In this document: positions 19,376 to 27,844 of the stretch, one piece after another
How the letters are laid out: each line of letters starts with the position of its first letter
How positions within the stretch are numbered: position 1 is the first letter of the stretch
DNA from: Cupriavidus sp. U2
Lineage (GTDB): Bacteria > Pseudomonadota > Gammaproteobacteria > Burkholderiales > Burkholderiaceae
Length of the DNA: 64,000 bases
Assembly (NCBI RefSeq): GCF_009663685.2
Contig: NZ_RCOG02000031.1
Span: 62,001-126,000, forward strand
Direction of reading: 5' to 3'
The notes under the pieces: generated by a model
What the model was told of the DNA's origin: nothing
Seen by the model: the letters and a program-made list of their open reading frames with translations, nothing else
Databases searched by the model: none
Made by a program: the position numbers and the translations under genes

Positions 19376-19558
19376 TCATACCAGCCGGGCCGTCCTCATG
19401 ATGCTGCGTACGGTGCCGGTGGGCAGGTCCTTTTTCGGATGCGGCACGGTGACGATCTGCGCGCGCGACGGGTGCTTGTAGGTGAGATGACTGCCCTTGC
19501 AGCGCACCAGGCGCCATCCCTCACGTTCCAGCAGGCGGATCAAGGCCATTGAATGCAA
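19376..19558 (-). CDS. hicA: HicA-family mRNA interferase toxin
   Basis: HicA cleaves mRNA and stops growth when HicB is lost. The 60-residue double-stranded-RNA-binding-fold protein shows LIRLLEREGWRLVRCKGSHLTYKHP with the catalytic His of the GSH motif, then VTVPHPKKDLPTGTVRSIMR. The start is probably TTG 19558, because AGGAGG lies 5 bp before it; ATG 19549 is 14 bp from that site. Toxin-first order is the normal HicAB layout. Confidence 0.88.
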   Translation of the reverse strand: MHSMALIRLLEREGWRLVRCKGSHLTYKHPSRAQIVTVPHPKKDLPTGTVRSIMRTARLV

Positions 19559-19580
19559 AAGTGCCTCCTTCAGGCGATCC

Positions 19581-19598
19581 GTGTGTAAATATACACAC
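19581..19598. promoter_or_regulatory. HicB operator over the hicAB promoter
   Basis: GTGTGTA-AATA-TACACAC is a perfect 7-4-7 inverted repeat 23 bp upstream of hicA. On the minus strand its centre reads TATATT, a good -10 hexamer, so HicB bound here would block RNA polymerase directly. Confidence 0.65.
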
Positions 19599-19641
19599 GA
19601 TGATGAAGGGGGCGCAAGCGATTTGTTATGGAAGGAGACTC

Positions 19642-19873
19642 TATGCGGCGCCGGTCAGGAAGTCTCGGGCCGGATTCTCAAAATGCGTCGGCTACGACGA
19701 GATTTGTCACCCGCCTCGTCAACGCGCTGCAAACTTGTCAGTCGCGACTGCGGCTATCCGGACATTTCCGACGAAAACTGTCACTTCGCAAGCGAAACCG
19801 GCCTGGCATGGTTCGTGGATGGATCAGGCGTACCGGCACGCAGAGGCCGGCAACAAGACGGGTCGCAACATGA
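19642..19873 (+). CDS. Possible small basic protein upstream of pilin
   Basis: A 77-codon frame starts at an ATG with an ideal ribosome site (GGAG, 5 bp spacing) and ends in ATGA overlapping a possible pilin start at 19870. The product is very basic and resembles no family I recognise. The spacer otherwise has no gene. It may be a leader cistron or chance; confidence is low. Confidence 0.22.
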
Positions 19874-19932
19874 AAAAAGCAACGACGGGAAAATGGCCGG
19901 GGAGGGCCGCGGCAGGGGTCCCGGTGGGGTGC

Positions 19933-21063
19933 ATGGCCTGGCGGCCATCGCTGCGCCGTGGATTCGCGCTGATCGAACTGATGATCGTGGTGGCGATCGT
20001 GGGCATTCTTGCCGCGATCGCCATTCCGACGTATCAGGATTTTGTGGTGAAGTCGGAAATCGGCCGCGCCTTCTGGGAGGCCTCGGCGTACAAGGTTCCG
20101 GTGGAAGAACGCCTGCAAGACGGCCAGAACACCTTTCCGGACCCGGTCGCGTCGCTCGGCTACGTGCAATCGCAGCTGACCGCCACGCCCAACCGGTTCG
20201 CGTTCAATGCGGACGGATCGGGCAGCATTGTCGTCACGCTCGATGGTGACGTGCATCCGGCGCTCAGGGGCACCCGCCTGACGGTGGGCCGGCTGGCTGG
20301 CGGCACGTGGAACTGCGCTGTCCGGGTCGGCAGCGACGCCGTGACGGCGCAGCACCTGCCAACCGCGTGTTCGCTCGATTCCGCCGGCCAGGGGCCGGCT
20401 TTATCGAGCTGCGCCGTTTTCTTATTCGCCGATCGGCTTCAGCGACGGCTTGACGTTATCCAGCGAGAACGGCGACAGCAGGCGCACCATCTGGGCGAAG
20501 GCCTTCGGGTTGCCGGCCAGCACCTCGCCTTGCTCCATCTGGCGCGATTCGCCGTTGTAGTTGCCCACCAGGCCGCCGGCCTCTGTGATCAGCAGCATGC
20601 CCGCGGCCATGTCCCACGGCTTCAGGCCGCGTTCGAAGAAACCGTCCAGGCGGCCGCATGCCACATAGGCCAGGTCCAGCGCGGCGGCGCCCGGGCGACG
20701 CAGGCCCGCGCAGCTGCGCGTCATCAGCGCGAAGATTTCAAGGTATTCGTCCATGCCTTCGAGGTCACGGAACGGGAAGCCCGTGCCGATCAGGCAGTCG
20801 GCCAGCTTGTCGCGGCGCGTGACGCGGATGCGGCGGTTGTTCAGGAATGCGCCGGCGCCCTTGCTGGCCGTGAACAGTTCGTCGCGCGTGGGGTCGTAGA
20901 CCACCGCCTGCGACGGCACGCCCTTGTGCAGCAGGCCGATGGACACTGCGTATTGCGGAAAGCCGTGGATGAAGTTGGTGGTGCCGTCCAGCGGATCGAT
21001 CACCCAGGTGAATTCGTGCTGGTCGTCGCCCTCGGCCCAGGATTGGCCGGACTCTTCCGCTAG
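19933..21063 (+). CDS. Type IV pilin-like protein with missing stop codon
   Basis: The first 170 residues are a type IV prepilin: a short leader MAWRPSLRRG, cleavage after Gly, then FALIELMIVVAIVGILAAIAIP with the key Glu5, and a C-terminal disulphide-loop pair (WNCAVRV and LPTAC). A family member should end just after the second Cys (about 20370). Here no stop follows and the frame runs on through a hairpin (20383-20403) and 640 bp antisense to suhB, ending at 21063. The extension is probably not a selected protein. An alternative start is ATG 19870. The assembly secretin and motor genes are not nearby. Confidence 0.65.
   Translation: MAWRPSLRRGFALIELMIVVAIVGILAAIAIPTYQDFVVKSEIGRAFWEASAYKVPVEERLQDGQNTFPDPVASLGYVQSQLTATPNRFAFNADGSGSIVVTLDGDVHPALRGTRLTVGRLAGGTWNCAVRVGSDAVTAQHLPTACSLDSAGQGPALSSCAVFLFADRLQRRLDVIQRERRQQAHHLGEGLRVAGQHLALLHLARFAVVVAHQAAGLCDQQHARGHVPRLQAAFEETVQAAACHIGQVQRGGARATQARAAARHQREDFKVFVHAFEVTEREARADQAVGQLVAARDADAAVVQECAGALAGREQFVARGVVDHRLRRHALVQQADGHCVLRKAVDEVGGAVQRIDHPGEFVLVVALGPGLAGLFR
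20383..20403 (+). terminator. Hairpin at the expected pilin gene end
   Basis: GCCGGCC-AGGG... pairs with GGCCGGC and is followed by TTTAT. It sits where the pilin transcript should end, but the open reading frame passes through it. It also lies 20 bp past the convergent suhB stop. Confidence 0.5.
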
Positions 21064-21255
21064 AATGGCGTGCTCGGGGTAGGCGGTGCGGATGATCTCG
21101 ATGACGGCGGCCTCGGCCGCGCGATCGACTTCGGTCACGAAATCGTTGTGCTGTTTGCGCGAAACGCGGACCAGATCGACGTCGATCGACGCGCGGTTGA
21201 TGATGGATCCCGCCTTGCGGGCCGCCTTGACGGCGATATTGAGCATCGGATGCAT
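20422..21255 (-). CDS. suhB: Inositol monophosphatase family protein SuhB
   Basis: A 277-residue lithium-sensitive phosphatase fold. Metal ligands are visible as Glu67-Glu68 (AEESG), Asp87-Asp90 (IDPLDGTTNF) and the later WDMAAG motif. In E. coli SuhB also works in Nus-factor complexes for rRNA transcription; whether that applies here is inference. The ATG at 21255 follows GGAGA. It is divergent from trmJ, as the two genes are also adjacent in E. coli. Confidence 0.94.
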   Translation of the reverse strand: MHPMLNIAVKAARKAGSIINRASIDVDLVRVSRKQHNDFVTEVDRAAEAAVIEIIRTAYPEHAILAEESGQSWAEGDDQHEFTWVIDPLDGTTNFIHGFPQYAVSIGLLHKGVPSQAVVYDPTRDELFTASKGAGAFLNNRRIRVTRRDKLADCLIGTGFPFRDLEGMDEYLEIFALMTRSCAGLRRPGAAALDLAYVACGRLDGFFERGLKPWDMAAGMLLITEAGGLVGNYNGESRQMEQGEVLAGNPKAFAQMVRLLSPFSLDNVKPSLKPIGE

Positions 21256-21486
21256 GAATCTCTCCAGGGGCCGCGCAGGACGATGATTCGCAGCAGCGGC
21301 ATCCGCCGGCAATGGACGGTTGGCGCGCGAACCGCCCGGCAGTGGCCGAACAGCACAACGGATTGTAGAAGAACAAGGGGCGTCGCCTGGCTGGGCGCCG
21401 CACCGCAATTGGAAGGCGCCATTGTATAGGAACCCGGCCCGCTGTACGAGCCGACGGCGGCAAACGCCGCGGCAGGGGCATCCCAG

Positions 21487-22383
21487 ATGACTGAAGCATT
21501 GAATTCCCAGGCTGAACGCATTCCCGTAGCGACCACTGAAAGTGTCGCATCAGGCATTTTCTCGCGCGTGCGCGTGGTGCTGGTGGAAACCAGCCACCCC
21601 GGCAACGTGGGTTCGGTGGCGCGGGCGATGAAAACCATGGGCTTTGGCGGGCAGCCCGGCAGCCTGGTGCTGGTGTCGCCGCGCGAGCCCGGCGTGCTGA
21701 CGCATCCGGATGCCGTGGCGATGGCCAGCGGCGCAGATGACGTGCTGGCCGGCGCCCGTATCGTCGACGATGTGGAAAGCGCGCTGGCTGGCACGGCGTT
21801 CACGGTGGCGATGACCGCGCGACAGCGCGAATTCGGCCCGCCGCGGCTGTTGCCGCGCGCCGCCGCCGCACGGGGCCAGGCGATGCTAGCGGCCGATGGC
21901 GGGGGCATCATTGCCTTCGTATTCGGCAACGAGCGTTACGGATTGCCTAACGAGGCGGTACTGCGCTGTTCGGCCGTGACCCATATCCCCGCCAACCCCG
22001 CGTACGCGTCGCTGAACCTGGCGCAAGCGGTGCAGCTGATCGCCTACGAAATGCGGCTGGCGCTGCTGGAAGCCGAGCCGGCGCAGGCAGAGGCGTCGGA
22101 CGGCATGCCGAATATCGGCTATGCTGGTGAGCCCGCCACGGCGGAACAGGTCGAATCGATGTTCGGCCATCTCCAGGCGGGGCTGGTTGCCATCGGATTT
22201 CTCGATCCGGACAACCCGCGCAAGCTGATGCCGCGTCTGCGGCGAATGTTTGCCCGCGCCGGGCTTGAGCGCGAAGAGGTCAACATCCTGCGCGGCATCG
22301 CCAAGCGCATGCTGCTGGCGCGCGACGGTGACGAAGGTGCCGCCCGGCACGGCACGCAGAAAGACGGCAACAAGGAAGGCTGA
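21487..22383 (+). CDS. trmJ: tRNA (cytidine/uridine-2'-O-)-methyltransferase TrmJ
   Basis: A 298-residue SpoU/SPOUT methyltransferase that 2'-O-methylates position 32 of tRNAs. The N-terminal half has RVVLVETSHPGNVGSVARAMKTMG, then the knot motifs FVFGNERYGLPNEAV and IPANPAYASLNLAQAVQLIAYE. The C-terminal 80 residues are the TrmJ helical extension. It is divergent from suhB, the conserved neighbourhood. Confidence 0.93.
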   Translation: MTEALNSQAERIPVATTESVASGIFSRVRVVLVETSHPGNVGSVARAMKTMGFGGQPGSLVLVSPREPGVLTHPDAVAMASGADDVLAGARIVDDVESALAGTAFTVAMTARQREFGPPRLLPRAAAARGQAMLAADGGGIIAFVFGNERYGLPNEAVLRCSAVTHIPANPAYASLNLAQAVQLIAYEMRLALLEAEPAQAEASDGMPNIGYAGEPATAEQVESMFGHLQAGLVAIGFLDPDNPRKLMPRLRRMFARAGLEREEVNILRGIAKRMLLARDGDEGAARHGTQKDGNKEG

Positions 22384-22684
22384 ACCGTGATTTCCATCCC
22401 GGCATACGACATGCGCAGCAACGCCATCGGCCCCGCCCCCGGCCGGAGCGGCGTTCGCGCGCGTGTCGGTCAGCCGGCGCGATGTTGAAGCCGTCGCGAC
22501 CCGAAAAGCCCTGATGGCCTCAGGGCCCGGCGGCAGGCGTACAAATCTCTTACACTCCCTGCTCGCACGCGCCCCGGCCGTCCCCCAAGCAATCAAGAAG
22601 CACAAGACCGGCTCCTGACCGCGCCGGCGACCGTTTGCACGTTGTGCGAACGGCGCATCGGCGCGGCAACACGACACGACGAAG
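22384..22684. other. Intergenic region trmJ-cysE, no gene seen
   Basis: This 301-bp stretch has no convincing frame on either strand, no clear terminator and no recognisable RNA. The cysE promoter should lie in its right half, but I see no consensus hexamers. Confidence 0.5.
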
Positions 22685-23428
22685 ATGTTCACTCGCCTGA
22701 AGGAAGATATCGATGCCATCATGCGGCGCGACCCCGCCGCACGCAGCCGCCTGGAGGTGCTGACCTGCTATCCGGGGCTGCACGCCGTGATTTTTCACCG
22801 CGTGGCCCACGCGTGCTGGGGCAGCGGATTCCACTGGCTCGGGCGCTGGATCTCGCACTGGTCGCGCTGGCTAACCGGGATAGAGATCCATCCGGCGGTC
22901 AGGCTTGGCCGCCGCGTATTCATCGATCACGGGATGGGCGTGGTGATCGGGGAAACCGCCGAAGTTGGCGACGACTGCACGATCTACCAGGGGGTGACGC
23001 TGGGCGGTACGTCGCTTTACAAGGGCCAGAAGCGCCATCCGACGCTGGGTGCCGGCGTGGTGGTCAGTGCCGGGGCCAAGGTGCTGGGCGGATTCGTGGT
23101 GGGTGATGGCGCCCGGGTGGGCTCGAATGCCGTGGTGCTCAAGCCGGTGCCGCCGGGCGCCACCGCCGTGGGCATTCCGGCCCGCATCATCATGCCCGAC
23201 GCGCCACCGCAGCAGCAGGGCGCGAAGCAGGAATTCTCGGCCTACGGCATCACGCCGAACGCCGACGATCCGGTATCGCTGGCGCTCAAGAGCCTGATCG
23301 ACAACGCGGCCAAGCAACATGACCGCATCGAGGCCGTGCTGGCCGCGCTAGACCGGCTCGGTGAGCATCTCGAGAACACCCCGAACGACCGCTTCGACGC
23401 GAGCGAACTGCGCAAGCTGATGAAATAG
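22685..23428 (+). CDS. cysE: Serine O-acetyltransferase
   Basis: Acetylates serine with acetyl-CoA as the first step of cysteine synthesis. The 247-residue protein has the N-terminal helical region, then a left-handed beta-helix with IEIHPAVRLGRRVFIDHGMGVVIGETAEVGDDCTIYQG split across the hexapeptide repeats, including the catalytic Asp-His pair (IDHG) and the second His in GQKRHPTLG. The long C-terminal tail (from about 185) is typical of Burkholderiales CysE and differs from the E. coli tail. Confidence 0.94.
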   Translation: MFTRLKEDIDAIMRRDPAARSRLEVLTCYPGLHAVIFHRVAHACWGSGFHWLGRWISHWSRWLTGIEIHPAVRLGRRVFIDHGMGVVIGETAEVGDDCTIYQGVTLGGTSLYKGQKRHPTLGAGVVVSAGAKVLGGFVVGDGARVGSNAVVLKPVPPGATAVGIPARIIMPDAPPQQQGAKQEFSAYGITPNADDPVSLALKSLIDNAAKQHDRIEAVLAALDRLGEHLENTPNDRFDASELRKLMK

Positions 23429-23491
23429 GCGTCCGGGCGACGGACTGGCACGCCGTGCGGCGCGGCACGGATCGCGGGGCGGACGGCATCG

Positions 23492-24283
23492 TCAGTCCAC
23501 CTGCGGCAGCAACGTAAAGCCGCCGGTATCCAGCTGCAGCACGGCCGCGCGCGGGTGGCGGCCATCGAGATCCCAGTCGGTCAGCACCCAGCGGTCGCCC
23601 CGTGCGTGCGCGTGGCGGGCCGGCCGGTGCGTGTGGCCGTGGATCAGGGTAGGGGCGCCGCTGGAAGCCAGCAGCGCATCTACGGCAGCGGGGGCGGCAT
23701 CGCCATAGTCGGGCCGCGCGGCGCCTTCCGGCTGGCCAGACCGGCCCGCCTCGCTGTCGGCGCGCAGCCGGCGCGCGATCTTCAGCCGGGTGGACATCGG
23801 CAGGGCCAGAAACAGCCGCTGCACCCAGCCCTTGCGGGTCCAGTTGCGGAAGCGAATGTAGCGCGGGTCGTCGGTGCAGAGCATGTCGCCGTGGCTCAGC
23901 ACCACGCGTTGCCCGGCGCAATGGATAACCGAAGGGTCCGGCAGCAGCGTGCCGCCTGCCGCGTCGGCAAAGCGCCGGCCAATCAGGAAATCGCGATTGC
24001 CGTGCATCAGGTAGACCGGCACGCCGGCGTCGGCCAGCCGGCGCAGGGCCGCCGCCACGTCGGCCGCGAACGGTGTCTCGGTCTCCTCGTCGCCCACCCA
24101 GAACTCGAAGAAATCACCCAGGATGAACAGCGAGCCCGCCTGACGGGAAGCCTGGTCCAGCACGCGCTGGAAGGCGGCCAGCGTGCGCGGCATGCCGGGG
24201 GTCAGATGCAGGTCGGAAATGAACCACGCCGGCGCCTGCACCTCGATCGGTGCGGCCGCCGGCGTGCGGTGGGATGCGGTCAT
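23492..24283 (-). CDS. lpxH: UDP-2,3-diacylglucosamine diphosphatase
   Basis: Lipid A synthesis enzyme that hydrolyses UDP-2,3-diacylglucosamine to lipid X at the inner membrane. The 263-residue calcineurin-like protein carries all metal motifs in order: FISDLHLTP, LGDFFEFWVGDE, MHGNRDFLIG, VLSHGDMLCTDD and IHGHTHRPA. It lies 65 bp after the ppiB stop on the same strand (both minus), a common lpxH-ppi neighbourhood. Confidence 0.93.
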   Translation of the reverse strand: MTASHRTPAAAPIEVQAPAWFISDLHLTPGMPRTLAAFQRVLDQASRQAGSLFILGDFFEFWVGDEETETPFAADVAAALRRLADAGVPVYLMHGNRDFLIGRRFADAAGGTLLPDPSVIHCAGQRVVLSHGDMLCTDDPRYIRFRNWTRKGWVQRLFLALPMSTRLKIARRLRADSEAGRSGQPEGAARPDYGDAAPAAVDALLASSGAPTLIHGHTHRPARHAHARGDRWVLTDWDLDGRHPRAAVLQLDTGGFTLLPQVD

Positions 24284-24348
24284 GCGTGTCGGAGGGGTGT
24301 GTTCACCGCGAGCGGCATGCCGCCATCGAAAGGAACGTTGCCGTCGGG

Positions 24349-24849
24349 TTATTCGACGATGGTGGCCTTCTGGATCACCACGTCCTCCATCGGCACGTCC
24401 TGGTGGAAGCCCGAGGTGCCCGTGCGCACGCCCTTGATGGCGTCCACGACGTCGGTGCCTTCCACGACCTTGCCGAACACGGCATAGCCGAATCCTTGCG
24501 GCGTGGGCGAGCTGAAGTTCAGGAAGTCGTTGTCCACCACGTTGATGAAGAACTGGGCCGTGGCCGAATGCGGCGCGTTCGTGCGGGCCATGGCAACCGT
24601 GTAGCGGTCGTTCTTCAGGCCATTGCCGGCCTCGTTCTCGATCGGGGCATCGGTGTCCTTCTGCTTCATGCCGGGCTCGAAGCCGCCGCCCTGGATCATG
24701 AAGTTCTTGATCACGCGATGGAAGACCGTGTTGTCATAGTGGCCCTTGCGCACGTACGACAGGAAGTTCTCCACCGTCTTGGGGGCCTTTTCGGCGTCCA
24801 GTTCGATCGTGATGACGCCTTGCGTCGTTTGGAGTTGTACCTTGCTCAT
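24349..24849 (-). CDS. ppiB: Cytoplasmic cyclophilin-type peptidyl-prolyl isomerase
   Basis: A 166-residue cyclophilin without a signal peptide. Active-site residues appear in FHRVIKNFMIQGGGFEPG and in TAQFFINVVDND. It is 50 bp downstream of the exported paralogue on the same strand and strongly similar to it, a tandem duplication seen across Burkholderiales. Confidence 0.93.
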   Translation of the reverse strand: MSKVQLQTTQGVITIELDAEKAPKTVENFLSYVRKGHYDNTVFHRVIKNFMIQGGGFEPGMKQKDTDAPIENEAGNGLKNDRYTVAMARTNAPHSATAQFFINVVDNDFLNFSSPTPQGFGYAVFGKVVEGTDVVDAIKGVRTGTSGFHQDVPMEDVVIQKATIVE

Positions 24850-24899
24850 GGGTTACCTCTGTTCGGTGACGGTTATGGCCGCGCGCGATGCGCGCGGTA

Positions 24900-25505
24900 T
24901 TACTTGGTGACGACGGTGGCGGACTCGATCGTGATCGGCGCGGCCGGCACGTTGCGCATGGCGCCGTAAGCCGTGGTCGGGGTGGTCTTGATCTTGTCGA
25001 TCGTGTCCATGCCTTCCACCACCTTGCCGAATACGGCATATCCGTTGCCATCGGGCTGCGGGTAGTCGAGGTTCGGATTATCCACCACATTGACGAAGAA
25101 CTGCGCGGTTGCGGAATTCGGATTCGACGTGCGCGCCATGGCCACCGTGCCGGCCTTGTTCTTCAGGCCATTCTGCGCTTCCAGCGGAATCGGTGCGCGG
25201 GTGGGCTTTTCCTTCATGTCGCGGTCGAAGCCACCGCCCTGCACCATGAAGCCGTTGATCACGCGGTGGAAGATGGTGCCGTTGTAGAAGCCGCTCTTCA
25301 CATATTCCATGAAGTTCGCGACCGTCTTCGGGGCCGCGTCGGGATACACCTCGATGGTGAACTTGCCGGCGCTGGTGACGAATTGCACACGCTCGGTCTT
25401 CTGGGCGGCGGCCGGGCTGGCACCCTGGGCCAGGGCGGCGAGCGGGGACAGTGCGGCGGTGGCGGCCACCAGGCCAGCCAGGACGATGCGGCGGGAAAGG
25501 GTCAT
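24900..25505 (-). CDS. ppiA: Periplasmic cyclophilin-type peptidyl-prolyl isomerase
   Basis: A 201-residue cyclophilin with a signal peptide (RRIVLAGLVAATAALSPLAALAQG), so it folds proteins in the periplasm. Active-site motifs are FHRVINGFMVQGGGFDRD and TAQFFVNVVDNP. ATG 25505 is preceded by GGAG. The open frame upstream of it has no similarity and overlaps the TPR gene, so the longer version is rejected. Confidence 0.92.
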   Translation of the reverse strand: MTLSRRIVLAGLVAATAALSPLAALAQGASPAAAQKTERVQFVTSAGKFTIEVYPDAAPKTVANFMEYVKSGFYNGTIFHRVINGFMVQGGGFDRDMKEKPTRAPIPLEAQNGLKNKAGTVAMARTSNPNSATAQFFVNVVDNPNLDYPQPDGNGYAVFGKVVEGMDTIDKIKTTPTTAYGAMRNVPAAPITIESATVVTK

Positions 25506-25584
25506 CTCTGGAACTCCGTCTTGCGATGCAGGTGAGCGGTTCGGGCAGGAGCCGGCGAAGATGACGCCGGCATTGCACGGGTGT

Positions 25585-26286
25585 CTAGCGGGCCGCCGGC
25601 GCGCTGGCCGGTGCCTTGCGCGAACGTGGGGCTGCGGCCGGCGAAGAAGCCGGCGCCGGGGCTGCCGCAGGGGTCGCGCCCAGTTGGCGCAGGCCCGCAG
25701 CGGCGCGCGCGTCGGCCGGGTTGCGCCGTACGGCGTCGCCATAGGCCTTTTCGGCCAGGCGGCGGTAGACGTCGCCCAGGTTGCTGTAGGCGATGGCGTA
25801 GTCGGGCTTGGCGTCGATGGCCAGCAGCAGTTCGGCCTCGGCACGCTTCAGGTCGCCGCGTTTGGCGTAGAGCAGGGCCAGGTTGTTGTGCGGTTCGGGC
25901 AGTTCGGGGAAGTCCTGTGCCATTTCGGCAAAGGCCTGGATGGCCTGGTCGTCATGGCCCGCCTGCGCCATGGCCCATGCGCGCTGGAAGCGGGCCTGGG
26001 CGTTGCGCGGGTTGGTGGCCAGCACCTTGTCGAAGCCCTTGATGGCCTCGTCGTAGCGTTTGTCGTTGACGGCCTTCTGCGCAGGGACCATGCCGGGGTC
26101 CGTGGACACCACGCCGCTGGGCGGGGCCGGCGGGGCGGGCAGGGATACGGGCCCGTTCTGCGCCAGGGCCGGGGCCGCCGCCAGGGCTGCCGCCATCGCC
26201 AGCGTGCCGACGGCGGCACGGAGGGCGGACAGGCCGGCGCCGCGGCGGGCCGTTGCAAGGATGGTGGAAGGCAGAAGCAGGCTCAT
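25585..26286 (-). CDS. Exported tetratricopeptide-repeat protein
   Basis: A 233-residue protein: signal peptide to about residue 40 (LAMAAALAAAPALAQ), then three to four TPR units between about 55 and 190 (for example DEAIKGFDKVLATNPRNAQARF and PEPHNNLALLYAKRGDLKRAEAELLLAIDAKPD seen in two pieces), and a Pro/Ala/Arg-rich tail. It probably mediates protein contacts in the periplasm. It precedes ppiA in the same direction, 79 bp apart, so it may be co-transcribed with the two cyclophilins. Confidence 0.82.
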   Translation of the reverse strand: MSLLLPSTILATARRGAGLSALRAAVGTLAMAAALAAAPALAQNGPVSLPAPPAPPSGVVSTDPGMVPAQKAVNDKRYDEAIKGFDKVLATNPRNAQARFQRAWAMAQAGHDDQAIQAFAEMAQDFPELPEPHNNLALLYAKRGDLKRAEAELLLAIDAKPDYAIAYSNLGDVYRRLAEKAYGDAVRRNPADARAAAGLRQLGATPAAAPAPASSPAAAPRSRKAPASAPAAR

Positions 26287-26452
26287 GTAAGGGCGGTCCG
26301 TTATACTCCGCGGCATTCTAGCAAAGCGGCACGGCGTGCAGGACCCGGCGCAATGCCGAGACCCGCCCGAGGCCGGCCCGACAACCTTCCGGTAAGATAT
26401 GGGGCCCGTGCGCCATGGCGCGCACCGCATCGTCACCCAATCACATCGCTCC

Positions 26453-27844
26453 ATGCAGCAACTGAACATCTACAACACGCTCGCGCGTGAGAAGCAGCCT
26501 TTCGTGCCTATCGAACCGGGCAAGGTCCGCATGTACGTGTGCGGCATGACCGTGTACGACTACTGCCACGTGGGCCACGCACGCGTGATGGTGGTGTTCG
26601 ACATGGTGCATCGCTGGCTGCGTGCCGCGGGCTACGATGTGACGTACGTGCAGAACATCACCGATATCGACGACAAGATCATCCGTCGCGCCGCCGAGAA
26701 TGGCGAGACCATCGGCCAACTGACCACGCGCTTCATCCAGTACATGCATGAGGACGCCGCCGCGCTGGGCGTGATCCGGCCCGATTATGAGCCGCGCGCC
26801 ACGGAATTCGTGCCGCAGATGCTCAATATCATCGAAAAGCTCGAAGCCAGGGGCCTGGCGTACCAGGCCGCCGACGGCGACGTGAACTATTCGGTGCGCA
26901 AGTTCCCGGGCTACGGCAAGCTGTCCGGCAAGTCGCTGGAAGACCTGCGCGCGGGTGAGCGCGTCAGCGCCAACGACGCCAAGCAGGACCCGCTGGACTT
27001 CGTGCTGTGGAAATCGGCCAAGGAAAGCGAGCCGCCCGAGAGCAAGTGGGATTCGAAGTGGGGCAGCGGCCGCCCGGGCTGGCACATTGAGTGCTCCGCC
27101 ATGAGCTGCACGCTGCTGGGCGAGCACTTCGACATCCATGGTGGGGGCGCCGACCTGCAGTTCCCGCACCATGAGAACGAGATCGCGCAGTCGGAAGGCG
27201 CCAGCGGCAAGCCGTTTGTGAACATGTGGATGCACAACGGCTTCGTGCGTATCAATGACGAGAAGATGTCGAAATCGCTAGGCAATTTCTTCACGATCCG
27301 CGAAGTCCTGAAGCAGTACGACCCCGAGGTCGTGCGCTTCTTCATCCTGCGCGCGCACTACCGCAGCCCGCTGAACTACAGCGACGCCCACCTGGACGAC
27401 GCCCGCCATGCGCTGACGCGCCTGTACACGGCGCTCAAGGAAACGCAGCCCGGCGGTTGCGCCGTGGATTGGGCCGAGCCGCACGCGGGGCGTTTTGCCG
27501 ACGCCATGAACGACGACTTCAACACGCCGATCGCCATGTCGGTGCTGTTCGACCTGGCCAGCGAGGTCAATCGCACGGGCTCGACCCAGGCCGCCCACCA
27601 GCTCAAGGCGCTGGCCGGCACCCTGGGCCTGCTGGAGCGCGACCCGCATACCTTCCTGCAGGGTGGGGCGGTAGCCGCCGATGGCCTGAGTGCCGAGCAG
27701 ATCGACGCGCAGATCGCCGCGCGCCGTACGGCCAAGGCCGCGCGCAATTTCGCCGAGGCGGATCGCATCCGCGCGGAACTGCTGGCTGCCGGCGTGGTGC
27801 TCGAAGACAAGCCAGGCGGCGCCACCGAGTGGAGGCGTGCTTGA
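26453..27844 (+). CDS. cysS: Cysteinyl-tRNA synthetase
   Basis: Charges tRNA-Cys. The 463-residue class I synthetase has the zinc cysteine Cys30 in YVCGMTVYD, the HIGH-like HVGHA at 39-43, the second zinc site in IECSAMSC, and KMSKS in the motif NDEKMSKSLGN. ATG 26453 begins the conserved LNIYNTL. Its stop overlaps the TTG start of the next gene (TTGA). Confidence 0.97.
   Translation: MQQLNIYNTLAREKQPFVPIEPGKVRMYVCGMTVYDYCHVGHARVMVVFDMVHRWLRAAGYDVTYVQNITDIDDKIIRRAAENGETIGQLTTRFIQYMHEDAAALGVIRPDYEPRATEFVPQMLNIIEKLEARGLAYQAADGDVNYSVRKFPGYGKLSGKSLEDLRAGERVSANDAKQDPLDFVLWKSAKESEPPESKWDSKWGSGRPGWHIECSAMSCTLLGEHFDIHGGGADLQFPHHENEIAQSEGASGKPFVNMWMHNGFVRINDEKMSKSLGNFFTIREVLKQYDPEVVRFFILRAHYRSPLNYSDAHLDDARHALTRLYTALKETQPGGCAVDWAEPHAGRFADAMNDDFNTPIAMSVLFDLASEVNRTGSTQAAHQLKALAGTLGLLERDPHTFLQGGAVAADGLSAEQIDAQIAARRTAKAARNFAEADRIRAELLAAGVVLEDKPGGATEWRRA

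Noticed and set aside
19870..19933. A 31-residue pilin leader from ATG 19870
   Set aside because: Unusually long for a type IV prepilin; ATG 19933 gives the normal short leader before the Gly cleavage site, although 19870 cannot be excluded.
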